This document shows positions 16,347 through 24,862 of a DNA stretch of 64,000 nucleotides, piece by piece. Position 1 is the first letter of the stretch; the number at the start of each line of letters is the position of its first letter. A program made the position numbers and the translations under genes. The notes under the pieces are model-generated. The model was not told the origin of the DNA and ran no database searches. It was given only the letters and a program-made list of their open reading frames with translations. The DNA lies in NCBI RefSeq assembly GCF_000485795.1, contig NZ_AXZL01000056.1, positions 19,881 to 83,880 on the forward strand, read 5' to 3'. The stretch comes from Shewanella decolorationis S12 (lineage in GTDB: Bacteria; Pseudomonadota; Gammaproteobacteria; Enterobacterales; Shewanellaceae).

Positions 16347-19094
16347 ATGGCAAGATATTGCGGTAATCAAAATTCTGCTCCGTTGATAAAAGTTGCACAA
16401 GATTTTCAAGCCCAATCTTTAATTGCTGGCAACTCATTGCTGACGAATAAGCCAATCTGGGGGCTGAAAACCATTGATGAACTAGTAAAATATTTCGTTG
16501 ATAACTTAGATGAAGGTGAAGGCGATTTTTTTTCTAAACTAGAAACTCAGCTAAAACCTGCCTCGGCAGACGCCAAGATATTATTAGCAGAGATGCTTTG
16601 GTTTATGTCCCTATGCCCTAGCAATGTTGGACCTTCCTCTAAACGCGATACAGTAGAACGTGTTTTTGCCTTTTCTGGCAAAAACCTAGCTGATACTGTT
16701 CCTGTAGATGTTCAAAAAGAATACCTTTCTGATGAGGTGCTAACCGGAATAGGTAAAACGGGGGCGGCATATAACACTGGCCGTTGGCGTGAGTTAGTTT
16801 ATTTTATTCGCTTATTAACTGAATTGTTTAAATTAAGTGCCAGTGAGCGCTCAACCTTACTTGCCAATCACGAGGCATTTTCAACGTGGTTAGAGCTTAT
16901 CCCTGAAAACAGCCAACGACAGTTTCGCCACATGCTCTTGTATCTGTTTTATCCTGATTCGCAAGAGCGTATTTTTGGTGGTAGCCATCGCCAGTCACTA
17001 CTCACTAAATTTGCCAACATCAGCGCTTCACAATTTAAGAAAATGCCTGCTCATGATGTGGACAATCAATTATTAGATATTCGCAGAAAATTTGAGCAAG
17101 AATATGGCACTCAAGAACTTGATTACTATGTTGAGCCGCTTAAATCTCGTTGGGATAGAGAGAATGTTTCAACCACTATTGCTGAGCAAAATGCTGAATA
17201 TGAGAGTAAGGATAAAACTATGGCGTCCAACAATAACAACACTAGTTTAAATCAAATCCTTTATGGTCCTCCTGGTACAGGCAAAACCTACAATACGATT
17301 AATCGTGCATTACAAATCGTAGCTCCGGAGTTCTACCGTTCGAATAAAGATAACAGAGTTGAGCTCAAGACACATTTCGATGATCTAGTTGCTAAGAACC
17401 GTATTGGTTTTGTCACCTTCCACCAGAGCTTTAGTTATGAAGATTTCGTCGAAGGGCTTAGAGCCAATAGTGATGAAGCAGGTCAGGTTAGTTATGATCT
17501 TGAGGATGGTATTTTCAAACGTATGTGTGCAGCTGCAAATGCTAAACCTATAATGGCTAAATCTCAACGTCGAGTTGATGTTTCTGGACGCAAGGTTTGG
17601 AAGATGTCGCTAGGCGATACTCTCGGTGATGATGCATATATTTATCAACAATGTATTGAAAATAATTATGTGCTGTTGGGTTACGGTTATAACGTTGATT
17701 TTAGTACTTCAAAAGACAGGAAAGGCGTGATTGATGCCTATAAATTCAACGGTATTGAGATAGAAAAAGAGAGTAACGACTACAGAGTAACATCGGTTCA
17801 AAACTTTAAAAATGTAATGTCTATCGGCGACTTAATCGTTATTTCTGATGGTAATCGAAAATTTAGAGCGATTGCCGAAGTGACTGGTGATTATCAATAT
17901 GATCCTACGGCCATTGAGGATGATAGTTACTCGCAGATGCGTAAAGTTATTTGGCACCGCATATACGAACCTTCTTTACCTGTAGATGAGTTGTTTAATA
18001 AGAACTTATCGCAGATGACGTTGTATCGTTTACGAGAGCCCGTATTAGATGTAGTAAAGCTTCAAGATATGCTTCTTGGTGAACAGACTAAAGATGGAAC
18101 TTTACCGAGTGTCGCTGTAGGCACTCAAATTTCATCATATATGGTTGAGTCCATATCTGATGAAATTATCGGTTTGAGAAAGCCAAATGGCGCTTTATTA
18201 CCTATGCCGAGGATTATTATCGATCAACTAGTTTCTTTAGTGAAACTCAATCTAATATCAGTTGATGATATACGTTCAAAGAGAGTGTTTGAGCGTATTA
18301 TTGATTCGGACATGGAGAAGTTCATTATAAATGGTTATCCCAATGTCTTGGCTCCCTTAGTCGAATCGATTCATCATTATGGTCTAGATACAAAGGCACT
18401 AACCTCTTCCGATAATCGGGTCTTGATTATCGACGAAATTAATCGCGGCAATATATCAAATATTTTTGGAGAGTTGATAACACTTATCGAGCCAAGTAAG
18501 CGTACCGGTGGTTCAGAGTCATTGTCGGTTAAATTGCCGTATTCTAAAGAGTCATTCTCCGTCCCTTCTAACCTTTACATTATTGGAACAATGAACACCG
18601 CTGATAAGTCCTTAGCTCAAGTAGATATTGCACTTCGTCGTCGTTTTGAATTTGTTGAGATGATGCCTAAGCATGAGTTGCTTGAAGGAATTGATATTGA
18701 AGGGATCAACATCGCTAAGTTACTCGAAGTCATAAATCAACGTATTGAACTAATTTATGACCGAGAGCATACCATCGGCCACAGTTTCTTTTTACCCTTG
18801 AAGTCAGAACCAACCATTGAACGCTTAGCACGTATATTTGAGCTAGAAATATTGCCTTTACTTGAGGAATATTTCTTTGAAGATTGGGAGCGGGTGGGGC
18901 AAGTGCTTGGTGATCAGTTTAAGAGCACCAATCCAGAGTTAAAGTTTATAGAAGAAAAGTATACAGATGCTTCAGTATTGAAGCTGATGGGCAGTGACTG
19001 GTCACAAGATAGTATTCGGCCATATAAACGCAATATGGCAGCATTAACTAACCCAGAAGCATACATAGGTATTTATGAATCGCCTCAAGGTTAA
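16347..19094 (+). CDS. mcrB: McrB-type AAA+ GTPase with inserted EVE/PUA-like domain
   Basis: Motor of a type IV modification-dependent restriction system. The N-terminal 290 residues are helical and unrecognised. The AAA+ domain has Walker A GPPGTGKT (307-314), the McrB-type FVTFHQSFSYEDFVEGLR (about 355-372), Walker B VLIIDEINRGN (692-702), the family motif MNTADKS (749-755) and arginine-rich LRRRF (763-767). Between residues about 395 and 690 is a large insertion. Its first part (WKMSLG ... YVLLGYG ... IGDLIVI ... KFRAIAEV) resembles an EVE/PUA fold that reads modified bases; its second part (about 597-690) is unknown. At 915 aa it is twice E. coli McrB. It overlaps mcrC by 20 bases. Confidence 0.88.
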   Translation: MARYCGNQNSAPLIKVAQDFQAQSLIAGNSLLTNKPIWGLKTIDELVKYFVDNLDEGEGDFFSKLETQLKPASADAKILLAEMLWFMSLCPSNVGPSSKRDTVERVFAFSGKNLADTVPVDVQKEYLSDEVLTGIGKTGAAYNTGRWRELVYFIRLLTELFKLSASERSTLLANHEAFSTWLELIPENSQRQFRHMLLYLFYPDSQERIFGGSHRQSLLTKFANISASQFKKMPAHDVDNQLLDIRRKFEQEYGTQELDYYVEPLKSRWDRENVSTTIAEQNAEYESKDKTMASNNNNTSLNQILYGPPGTGKTYNTINRALQIVAPEFYRSNKDNRVELKTHFDDLVAKNRIGFVTFHQSFSYEDFVEGLRANSDEAGQVSYDLEDGIFKRMCAAANAKPIMAKSQRRVDVSGRKVWKMSLGDTLGDDAYIYQQCIENNYVLLGYGYNVDFSTSKDRKGVIDAYKFNGIEIEKESNDYRVTSVQNFKNVMSIGDLIVISDGNRKFRAIAEVTGDYQYDPTAIEDDSYSQMRKVIWHRIYEPSLPVDELFNKNLSQMTLYRLREPVLDVVKLQDMLLGEQTKDGTLPSVAVGTQISSYMVESISDEIIGLRKPNGALLPMPRIIIDQLVSLVKLNLISVDDIRSKRVFERIIDSDMEKFIINGYPNVLAPLVESIHHYGLDTKALTSSDNRVLIIDEINRGNISNIFGELITLIEPSKRTGGSESLSVKLPYSKESFSVPSNLYIIGTMNTADKSLAQVDIALRRRFEFVEMMPKHELLEGIDIEGINIAKLLEVINQRIELIYDREHTIGHSFFLPLKSEPTIERLARIFELEILPLLEEYFFEDWERVGQVLGDQFKSTNPELKFIEEKYTDASVLKLMGSDWSQDSIRPYKRNMAALTNPEAYIGIYESPQG

Positions 19095-20361
19095 CGATGT
19101 CATCGTTAGGGAGTTTGCTCTTTTAACTAATGAAGGCAACAACCGAAGCATAGATTGTCACTCAATACCCAAGTCTGCGTTTGAGTGGCTGCTTGCTAAT
19201 GGGGTGAGTAGTGGTGAAAAGCAGCGGGAGCTAGTTAAGGTTAAACGCTACGGGAAATCAATCGCATTGCAGGTGGTGAACTTTGTTGGTGTGCTTGAGA
19301 CGCCATGTAGAACCCGTATTGAGATTTTACCTAAAACGACTACAAATGAGTGTGAGCCCGAAATGGCTCGCAAAATTTTGCTTAAAATGCTGGCTAGCGT
19401 AGATAAACTTAAGTTAGAGGAGTTTCAACAGTCACATTTACAGTTACTAAAGCAACCTCTCTATGAGGTGTTGATTGCATACTTTCTCAAGTCTGTCGCT
19501 AAGCTGGTAAAGCAAGGTATAAGAAGTGAGTACCAGCGCGTAGAAAGCGAGTCCTCATTTCTAAAAGGCCAGTTACTGGTAGCTAAACAACTAAGACAGC
19601 GACCTGGTCGTCAGCATTACTTTCAAGTTTCTCACGATGTGTATCACGCTAATCGGGCAGAAAACCGCTTATTGCATTCATCATTAAAGCAAGTGTTTAA
19701 GTGGGCTAGAACGAGTGCTAACCAGCGTCTAGCAAGGGAATTATTATTCATATTTAGTGACACTGAAGAGTCTGCAGATTTTGCTCATGACTTTAGGCTT
19801 TGGACAGATAACAGAAGCCTTGCTCATTATCGACCGCTTAAACCATGGTGCGAGCTTATTTTGAGCTATCAATCACCAGTTGCGATGGTTGGAAATCATG
19901 GTGGGTTATCTTTCTTATTTCCGATGGAAAAACTATTTGAGCGCTATGTAGCTAAGCAACTATCTGCGCAACTGCCACCAGCATTAAAATTGAAGGAACA
20001 GGTCTCGAGTAAAAGTCTAACCCATCACAATGGCCAGGACTGGTTTAGGCTAAAACCGGATATAGTGGTTTATGATAAATCGCGTGTGGTCACAGTGATG
20101 GATATCAAGTGGAAGTTGCTTGATGCTTCACTTGACACCACAAAGGATAAATACAACTTGAGTCAGTCAGATTTGTACCAGTTGTTTACTTATGGTGAGA
20201 AATACCTAGAAGGTCATGGTGAGTTATATCTGATTTACCCTAAGCATGCTAGTTTTACTGAGCCTTTAGGGCACTTTGAGTTCAAACCAGGTTTGATACT
20301 ACATGTTGTGCCTTATGATCTTGAATCTGATGAAGGCCTTACTAATCTAGAGGTTTCGTAA
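19075..20361 (+). CDS. mcrC: McrC-type endonuclease subunit
   Basis: Partner of the McrB-like protein: McrC binds the McrB hexamer, stimulates nucleotide hydrolysis and cuts DNA. The C-terminal PD-(D/E)xK nuclease shows LKPDIVVYD (Asp329) and VMDIKWK (Asp343, Lys345). The N-terminal beta-rich domain that inserts in the McrB ring spans about 1-95. The ATG lies 20 bases inside the end of mcrB with taggt four bases before it, so the two are coupled. Length 428 aa is normal. Catalytic residues look intact. Confidence 0.92.
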   Translation: MNRLKVNDVIVREFALLTNEGNNRSIDCHSIPKSAFEWLLANGVSSGEKQRELVKVKRYGKSIALQVVNFVGVLETPCRTRIEILPKTTTNECEPEMARKILLKMLASVDKLKLEEFQQSHLQLLKQPLYEVLIAYFLKSVAKLVKQGIRSEYQRVESESSFLKGQLLVAKQLRQRPGRQHYFQVSHDVYHANRAENRLLHSSLKQVFKWARTSANQRLARELLFIFSDTEESADFAHDFRLWTDNRSLAHYRPLKPWCELILSYQSPVAMVGNHGGLSFLFPMEKLFERYVAKQLSAQLPPALKLKEQVSSKSLTHHNGQDWFRLKPDIVVYDKSRVVTVMDIKWKLLDASLDTTKDKYNLSQSDLYQLFTYGEKYLEGHGELYLIYPKHASFTEPLGHFEFKPGLILHVVPYDLESDEGLTNLEVS

Positions 20362-20534
20362 TAGCTAAAGTTAAGACGGTATTAGTTAAGTTTGCGTATT
20401 ACTTAATCGCTTTAATTGTCATTTTTAATCAGTTTGCTATCTCTATACTATCTAATATTGCACAATTCCAGTTAGAAGGCTTAGGTTTATATCTAAGCCT
20501 TTTAGTACTTTTATTCTATTACATGCTGTTATAA
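20361..20534 (+). other. Possible small two-helix membrane ORF without standard start
   Basis: Open frame directly after mcrC. It encodes about 57 residues with two strongly hydrophobic segments (FAYYLIALIVIFNQFAISIL, then GLYLSLLVLLFYYML) and a basic N-terminus (AKVKTVLVK), which looks like a holin-sized membrane protein. There is no ATG, GTG or TTG at its head. The only candidate is ATA at 20361, overlapping the mcrC TAA, with gaggt 6 bases upstream. It contains the hairpin at 20476-20501 and its end overlaps the opposite gene by 16 bases. Either a rare-start coupled gene, a degraded one, or chance. Confidence 0.25.
20476..20501. terminator. Terminator between mcrC and converging orf149
   Basis: Hairpin aaggcttag / ctaagcctt with an 8-base loop, followed by tttagtacttttatt on the plus strand. 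It lies between the end of mcrC and the end of the converging minus-strand gene, as expected for the end of the defence transcript. Confidence 0.65.
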
Positions 20535-20968
20535 CGTTCGGATAACTGAAAAATGTTTTCAGATAGAGAAAAAGAAATTAATTGGTGTTTTATAACCTCA
20601 ACAGAAAAGCTGCCATCTCCTCTTAAGTGAGAGATTGTATTGTCTAAAATATCAGCAGCCATTCCATTTTTGACTTCAAGTTCGTTGGCTAGTTCTGTTA
20701 ATTCATCTATTAATTGTTCAAACAACTCTTCATCGATGTACAAAGATGGCTTTTGAGAATCAGGTAAACTGCAGGAAAGTAATTTCTGTCTAATCGTTTT
20801 CGAAGACAATTGACGGGATTTATTTATATAACTGATGATATCAAATAGAAATGAAGCTGCTTGAGGATGCTCTGATCTCAGCTCAACGGCAACATCAAAT
20901 AGTTCGATGCTGTTAACTTCAAGCAACTTACACATTTCTTGGTTATTTATTGCGATGCTACATTCCAT
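20519..20968 (-). CDS. Uncharacterised 149-aa helical protein downstream of terminase
   Basis: The ATG at 20966-20968 is preferred (MECSIAINNQ); a TTG 18 codons further upstream is possible. The product is acidic and helical, with leucine/glutamate-rich stretches (IDEELFEQLIDELTELANEL) and no known motif. It lies downstream of the large terminase across a 175-base gap, in the same direction. It could be a satellite packaging or capsid-interference accessory, but nothing in its sequence shows this. Unknown function. Confidence 0.55.
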   Translation of the reverse strand: MECSIAINNQEMCKLLEVNSIELFDVAVELRSEHPQAASFLFDIISYINKSRQLSSKTIRQKLLSCSLPDSQKPSLYIDEELFEQLIDELTELANELEVKNGMAADILDNTISHLRGDGSFSVEVIKHQLISFSLSENIFQLSERYNSM

Positions 20969-21099
20969 AATGTTTTCTCTTGTTAAATTGGTAGATTGAT
21001 TTCTGGGAGCGAATTGTTCCAATACTCAGTTCAATAATTGTTACTTGTTTATCAGACCTAGTAAAAACCTCTTAAACTTGTTTAATTTATTTTTTTTTG

Positions 21100-21113
21100 C
21101 CACGCGCGCGCGG
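21100..21113. other. GC-rich alternating palindrome near terminase gene
   Basis: ccacgcgcgcgcgg: a run of alternating C/G in otherwise AT-rich island DNA, bordered by nine consecutive T on the left. It lies just past the 3' end of the large terminase gene. On the minus strand it is followed by an A-run rather than a U-run, so it is not an ordinary terminator for that gene. It may be a protein site, such as a packaging signal, or Z-DNA-prone sequence; unproven. Confidence 0.35.
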
Positions 21114-21143
21114 TGTTTCACCACGTTCAGTTTTTAAAATACG

Positions 21144-22631
21144 CTAACATATCCACTGGCTAAATGCTTTCTCTCGCTCGGTCTCTGCTTCTGCCACTTT
21201 TGAAGTAGCTGGTTCCGGATTGGCCAAAAACATGAAGCAGTATGTATCTGACCTATCAGGGGATTTAATATTGTGCTTTTCTCGCATTTCCTTTTTGGCG
21301 CATACAACCCATTGCCCTAGCTCGTTGAGGTGAACAGGTAAGCGGGATATCTGGCTTTTAGTTAGCTCAGAGCTATCAATCTTCATACGGCCGGTCTTTA
21401 TCGCATCGCGCATCATGATGTGACTATAAGCTCGCTGATTGACGAAACGGCTTTTTGCTTCATTGTTAAAAACAGGCTTCCCCCAGCGGATTTCTTGAAC
21501 GTTTAAACCGAGCTCTACGGCAATTTTAACAGTTGAGAAGCCAACTCCGTCACCATCAATTAATACACTGACATTTTGGCTCTCATAGGGCTCTAAGTGC
21601 CTTTTTATTTCGTAGGCAAAGTCTATAGGATCTATGTCAGCACGCATTTCAATAATACTATGCGAGACCACCTGCCGAGTATTTGGTGAGTCTAGAGACA
21701 CTTTGCATATGTTGATAACAGATTTGTCCCTGCCGTTACCTACGTCACATGCAGCCACCCATCCCCAATTACCATCGACAAGTAAAGGGTGGTTTCTTGA
21801 GGAACGTTCACAATCAGTCCTGCTAAGTAGGTAGCCGTCCATATTATCTGGAAACTGACCTAGTACTTTAACTTGATATTCAGGTGAGTCTTCGCCTCCA
21901 TAAGAAATCAGTTTCTCACCGATAAACTCGGGTGTTACAAGAGGTGATTCCTCAGAATTTAAAGTAATAGCTGTCCAGATACCGCTAGGGTTGTCGATTG
22001 TTTTAGCTAACCTATGGTGGGTATCGTAAAAAAATCCTGCTGTACGTGTAGGTTGGCTTAATAAGCACATATTGTTATTTGCTTCTGTTAATGCGGAGCT
22101 TAACACGTTGAGAGCTTTGTCCGATAAACCACTCGCCTCATCGACGACCACTAGATAAGTATGACAATGCTCACCAGCTAAAGCCTCTTCATTACCTTGA
22201 CGAGCTGATTTAGCAATACAACTCCATATTCCCTTGTAACCAATGGCGTAAAACTCTCGTTCATTCAGTTCAAAGTAGTTTTCTATCCATGGCAAGTTTC
22301 GACAGAGTGTTTTGAAGTTGATTTTAAGGTACTTCCATATGACATTACGCACTTGAGCTGCGTTGTTGGCAACCACTACAACTCTGCTTTCAGGATTAAG
22401 GATTATAAATGCTAGGATAATAATGCTCGTCATATCACTCTTGCCAGTACCATGCCCGCTTGATACAGATACCCTTGCACCTTGTACTTGAATGGCCGAG
22501 ATAATTTGTCTTTGTTGCCAAGTTGGGCTTTTTCCTGCTAATACAGAAGCAAAGCCTACCCAGTCGTCTTGGAACATGGCTAAGAGCTCTATGTAGTGAG
22601 CATCGGACAATATAGTTTTTGGCTTTTTCAA
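21144..22631 (-). CDS. Phage-type terminase large subunit (TerL)
   Basis: DNA-packaging motor and nuclease, 495 aa. ATPase: Walker A SSGHGTGKS (57-65), Walker B YLVVVDEASG (159-168) and the coupling motif region LLSQPTR. RNase H-like nuclease: Asp296 in AACDVGNG, Asp359 in VLIDGDGVGF, and Asp459/Asp462 in SPDRSD. All expected catalytic acids are present, so it should be a working enzyme. TTG start overlaps the stop of the upstream gene (TTGA), which is the usual TerS-TerL coupling. No portal or capsid gene follows, so the motor must act on a helper phage's procapsid, or the element lost its own. Satellites with both terminase subunits are less usual than those with TerS only. Confidence 0.88.
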   Translation of the reverse strand: MKKPKTILSDAHYIELLAMFQDDWVGFASVLAGKSPTWQQRQIISAIQVQGARVSVSSGHGTGKSDMTSIIILAFIILNPESRVVVVANNAAQVRNVIWKYLKINFKTLCRNLPWIENYFELNEREFYAIGYKGIWSCIAKSARQGNEEALAGEHCHTYLVVVDEASGLSDKALNVLSSALTEANNNMCLLSQPTRTAGFFYDTHHRLAKTIDNPSGIWTAITLNSEESPLVTPEFIGEKLISYGGEDSPEYQVKVLGQFPDNMDGYLLSRTDCERSSRNHPLLVDGNWGWVAACDVGNGRDKSVINICKVSLDSPNTRQVVSHSIIEMRADIDPIDFAYEIKRHLEPYESQNVSVLIDGDGVGFSTVKIAVELGLNVQEIRWGKPVFNNEAKSRFVNQRAYSHIMMRDAIKTGRMKIDSSELTKSQISRLPVHLNELGQWVVCAKKEMREKHNIKSPDRSDTYCFMFLANPEPATSKVAEAETEREKAFSQWIC

Positions 22632-23329
22632 TTGTTATTCTCGACATGTTCAGAGTTAGCAAAAAGCTGCTGATTGATTCTTTGTTTCTCTATCGATACC
22701 GATTGCTCGCGTTGCTTTATCTGCTCTTTTTCTATGGCAATAGAGGCTTTGTAGTCTTCGAGTTTTGCAAGTATGTCCTCACGACTTAGGTTGTCATGTT
22801 CGGCATTAATTTGTTGCATGGCTAGCTCTTTGGAAAGCATCTGCTGAACGTAATCAGGCAATTGACCTAGCTGGTGGATCTCAAATTGAAATGCCACATC
22901 GCTTGGAGAGCAATTACCTATGTAAAGCTGTTTGAGCCAACGTGTTCGAGATCTATTAGTCTTTTCATGATCTGGTAAAGGCTTTGTTAATTTTGATTCC
23001 AGCAGCTTTTGAATTTGTGGAATGATTTTTACGCTTCTATCGACGCAAGATAGCCCGACGTTAAGAGCAGTAGTCTCTTCCCCTTCTGCAATTAAGCTAT
23101 TGATAACTCTCTTGCCTATTGTGGTGATATTGCAGAGTTGGCCTTTTAAAATACCTAACTCAAACCCAAGATCATTATCAAGAAGTGCATCAACAATCGA
23201 GGGTGGAATTTCAACTGAATATCCACCATGGATCATTGCTGCTTTATTGTTCTCGATGAACTTAGATCGTCTTGTTGCAGGATCTAGAATGTAATTTTTA
23301 TCATGAGCTGCGGTTCGGATTTTTTTCAT
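22628..23329 (-). CDS. Probable terminase small subunit (TerS-like)
   Basis: A 233-aa protein directly upstream of and overlapping TerL by 4 bases. The call rests on position and size and on a general look: an N-terminal basic region with GGYSVEIP near residues 35-42, a helical middle, and a C-terminal Lys/Glu/Gln-rich helix (about 180-225) probably forming a coiled coil. I cannot identify a sure HTH. ATG overlaps the stop of the replication gene, with a very strong ggaggaggt just before it. If it is TerS it chooses which DNA is packaged, which is how a satellite would redirect packaging to itself. Confidence 0.6.
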   Translation of the reverse strand: MKKIRTAAHDKNYILDPATRRSKFIENNKAAMIHGGYSVEIPPSIVDALLDNDLGFELGILKGQLCNITTIGKRVINSLIAEGEETTALNVGLSCVDRSVKIIPQIQKLLESKLTKPLPDHEKTNRSRTRWLKQLYIGNCSPSDVAFQFEIHQLGQLPDYVQQMLSKELAMQQINAEHDNLSREDILAKLEDYKASIAIEKEQIKQREQSVSIEKQRINQQLFANSEHVENNN

Positions 23330-24222
23330 ACCTCCTCCGAAAAGTTAATAATGTCAGTCATAAAACCCGATTCAAGATCAAGCAGATGATTTAAGCCGCT
23401 TGTTCTGGAAAAAATACACTCTTTGAGTTGCTGGGTTAGAGTTGAAGTAAGAAACCAGCCATATTTTGAAGACTTTTTTGCTATAGAATTGGGATTAGTT
23501 TTTCGGGCCATCTTAAATACCTGTTTACGCCTGTTCTTCTCGAAGGTAATGCTTGGGTCCACCAGCATTAAATCTGTTTCAGGTTCAAAGTTTTTGATGG
23601 GTGTTAACTTGTTCTTTAAAAAGCCCTGGGCTCTGCCGTTGAGCTCTTTTGTGTGCTCTTTTGCTAAATAACTCGAACGATATATCGCCTCTTTTAGTGA
23701 TGACTTATCCCCTCTTAATACAATGCAGAAAGGGTTATCAACGAATGAGACCGTTCCCTTCGAATGCTGTTCCCACATAGATTTAGCTAGCGATAGTAAC
23801 TTTTCAGAGTGATTAATCTTATGACCACTCAACATAAGTTCTACATGATAGTGTTCAACCTCAGAGGTGTTCTGCTCTCTGGCACAGTGGTACAAGACCT
23901 TGCAGTCGTAATGCTTAGTTAGCAAGTGTGTTAGCTTTTTTAGATATTGATTAATAAGTTGGTTATCAGCTGAGCATTGACCAGGATGCAGATCTATACG
24001 ACACACTAGAACTCGACTGTAAAAGCTAAGCATTACTTCGTAATCAGAAATGATGGCATTGACGATACTTTTCTTGAATCCTTTAAGTTTGGGTTTATAA
24101 ACATGATATGCATGATTTTTGTATGCAAATAAAAGTGAGTTATGTTCATTGATACAAAAAGCTTGTTTAAGCCGCTTTACTTTAGGTTTTTTGGATAAAC
24201 GTTGATAGATTTTATTGGTCAT
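23326..24222 (-). CDS. YfjJ/inovirus Gp2-like replication initiator
   Basis: Basic protein resembling the YagK/YfjJ C-terminal (inovirus Gp2-like) family found in P4-like and CP4-type elements. Visible marks: an acidic strand VCRIDLHPGQ, an H-x-H pair in EHYHVELML, and RSSYLAKEH near the end of the domain. The H-x-H pair next to this aspartate suggests an HUH-type nicking enzyme, with Tyr in SSYLAK or nearby as candidate nucleophile; this is inference. ATG 24220-24222 is used; an in-frame GTG 22 codons earlier (24288) is possible. It leads the rep-terS-terL transcript, separated from the alpA genes by a terminator. Confidence 0.65.
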   Translation of the reverse strand: MTNKIYQRLSKKPKVKRLKQAFCINEHNSLLFAYKNHAYHVYKPKLKGFKKSIVNAIISDYEVMLSFYSRVLVCRIDLHPGQCSADNQLINQYLKKLTHLLTKHYDCKVLYHCAREQNTSEVEHYHVELMLSGHKINHSEKLLSLAKSMWEQHSKGTVSFVDNPFCIVLRGDKSSLKEAIYRSSYLAKEHTKELNGRAQGFLKNKLTPIKNFEPETDLMLVDPSITFEKNRRKQVFKMARKTNPNSIAKKSSKYGWFLTSTLTQQLKECIFSRTSGLNHLLDLESGFMTDIINFSEEV

Positions 24223-24401
24223 TGTAACGGTCTTTTGTTTGACTTTTAGTTCGTAAGGCGGCGATATATTCTTTAATATCCGCCTCACTTAGCTACTTTT
24301 CCTGGCACTAGTTACACTGTTCGTCTGAGGTTGAAGGCTTTTCAGGGTGTTATTCTCTGTATTGTTATTGCTTCAAAGTGTGTCAGCCGCATTGATAAAA
24401 A

Positions 24402-24419
24402 AGCAGGTCCAAACCTGCT
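24402..24419 (-). terminator. Terminator after the alpA pair
   Basis: Stem agcaggt / acctgct with a 4-base loop, followed on the minus strand by a run of six T. It starts 8 bases past the last alpA-like gene, so regulators and the rep-terS-terL genes are separate transcription units. Confidence 0.75.
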
Positions 24420-24426
24420 ATTTCAT

Positions 24427-24636
24427 TCATCTGTGTGATAGCCATTCATGAAGATCTTTAAAGCACCAGCATGAACGTCCATTTTGGATTAAGGTAGGTT
24501 GTGGGAATTGCCCGGACTTAATTCTTCGTCCTAAAGTTGACCGACTGATGCCGAGCAACCGCTGGATTTCAGGTTTTTTGACTATTCGATACTCATCAAT
24601 GAATAGCGCTAAGTGATCGTCGTTTGGGTTTTGCAT
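24427..24636 (-). CDS. AlpA-family transcriptional regulator (69 aa)
   Basis: Small MerR-like/excisionase-like DNA-binding protein: EYRIVKKPEIQRLLGISRS then TLGRRIKSGQFPQPT and ending in WCFKDLHEWLSHR, the standard AlpA layout. AlpA proteins activate integrase or early genes in P4-like prophages and PICIs. ATG 24634-24636 is chosen because ggaggaaa lies 6 bases upstream; it overlaps the stop of the preceding gene as TGATG. Likely switches the element between integrated and excised or replicating states. Confidence 0.85.
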   Translation of the reverse strand: MQNPNDDHLALFIDEYRIVKKPEIQRLLGISRSTLGRRIKSGQFPQPTLIQNGRSCWCFKDLHEWLSHR

Positions 24637-24860
24637 CAACACTTTCCTCCGCCATTGACCGTTTGACGAGAGGCGACCCACTCAGTTAGCTCTGATAAGA
24701 GCCAGCCTACAGAAGTACTCTGTGGATAGAGCTGCCTGCGTTTGGGGAAAAGACCTCTGCGCTCAAGTGACCATGCAGTGGTACGTGAAATTGAGGTGAT
24801 TGATTTACGTTCCGCTTCACGAACGATACGGTCTGTAGATGGTTTATTTAATGAGTTCAT
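24636..24860 (-). CDS. Second AlpA-like regulator (74 aa)
   Basis: Shares the AlpA layout: EAERKSITSISRTTAW (helix-turn-helix), LERRGLFPKRRQL, then VGWLLSELTEWVASR. The wing motif differs from the downstream copy (SISRTTAWSLE versus GISRSTLGRRI), so the two may bind different sites or form a heterodimer. ATG 24858-24860 with gggag 6 bases upstream is preferred over the GTG two codons earlier. It is translationally coupled to the following alpA gene. A 9-bp inverted repeat lies over its leader. Confidence 0.8.
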   Translation of the reverse strand: MNSLNKPSTDRIVREAERKSITSISRTTAWSLERRGLFPKRRQLYPQSTSVGWLLSELTEWVASRQTVNGGGKC

Positions 24861-24862
24861 GC

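Noticed and set aside
16347..20361. BREX, DISARM or Zorya components
   Set aside because: The genes carry McrB and McrC signatures only; no PglX/PglZ, DrmA/B or ZorA/B motifs were seen.
20476..20501. Retron or group II intron-like structured RNA after mcrC
   Set aside because: Only a simple terminator hairpin is present.
21144..23329. Decayed prophage rather than satellite
   Set aside because: Not excluded, but genes overlap tightly, catalytic motifs are intact and no broken structural genes remain, so a satellite is preferred.
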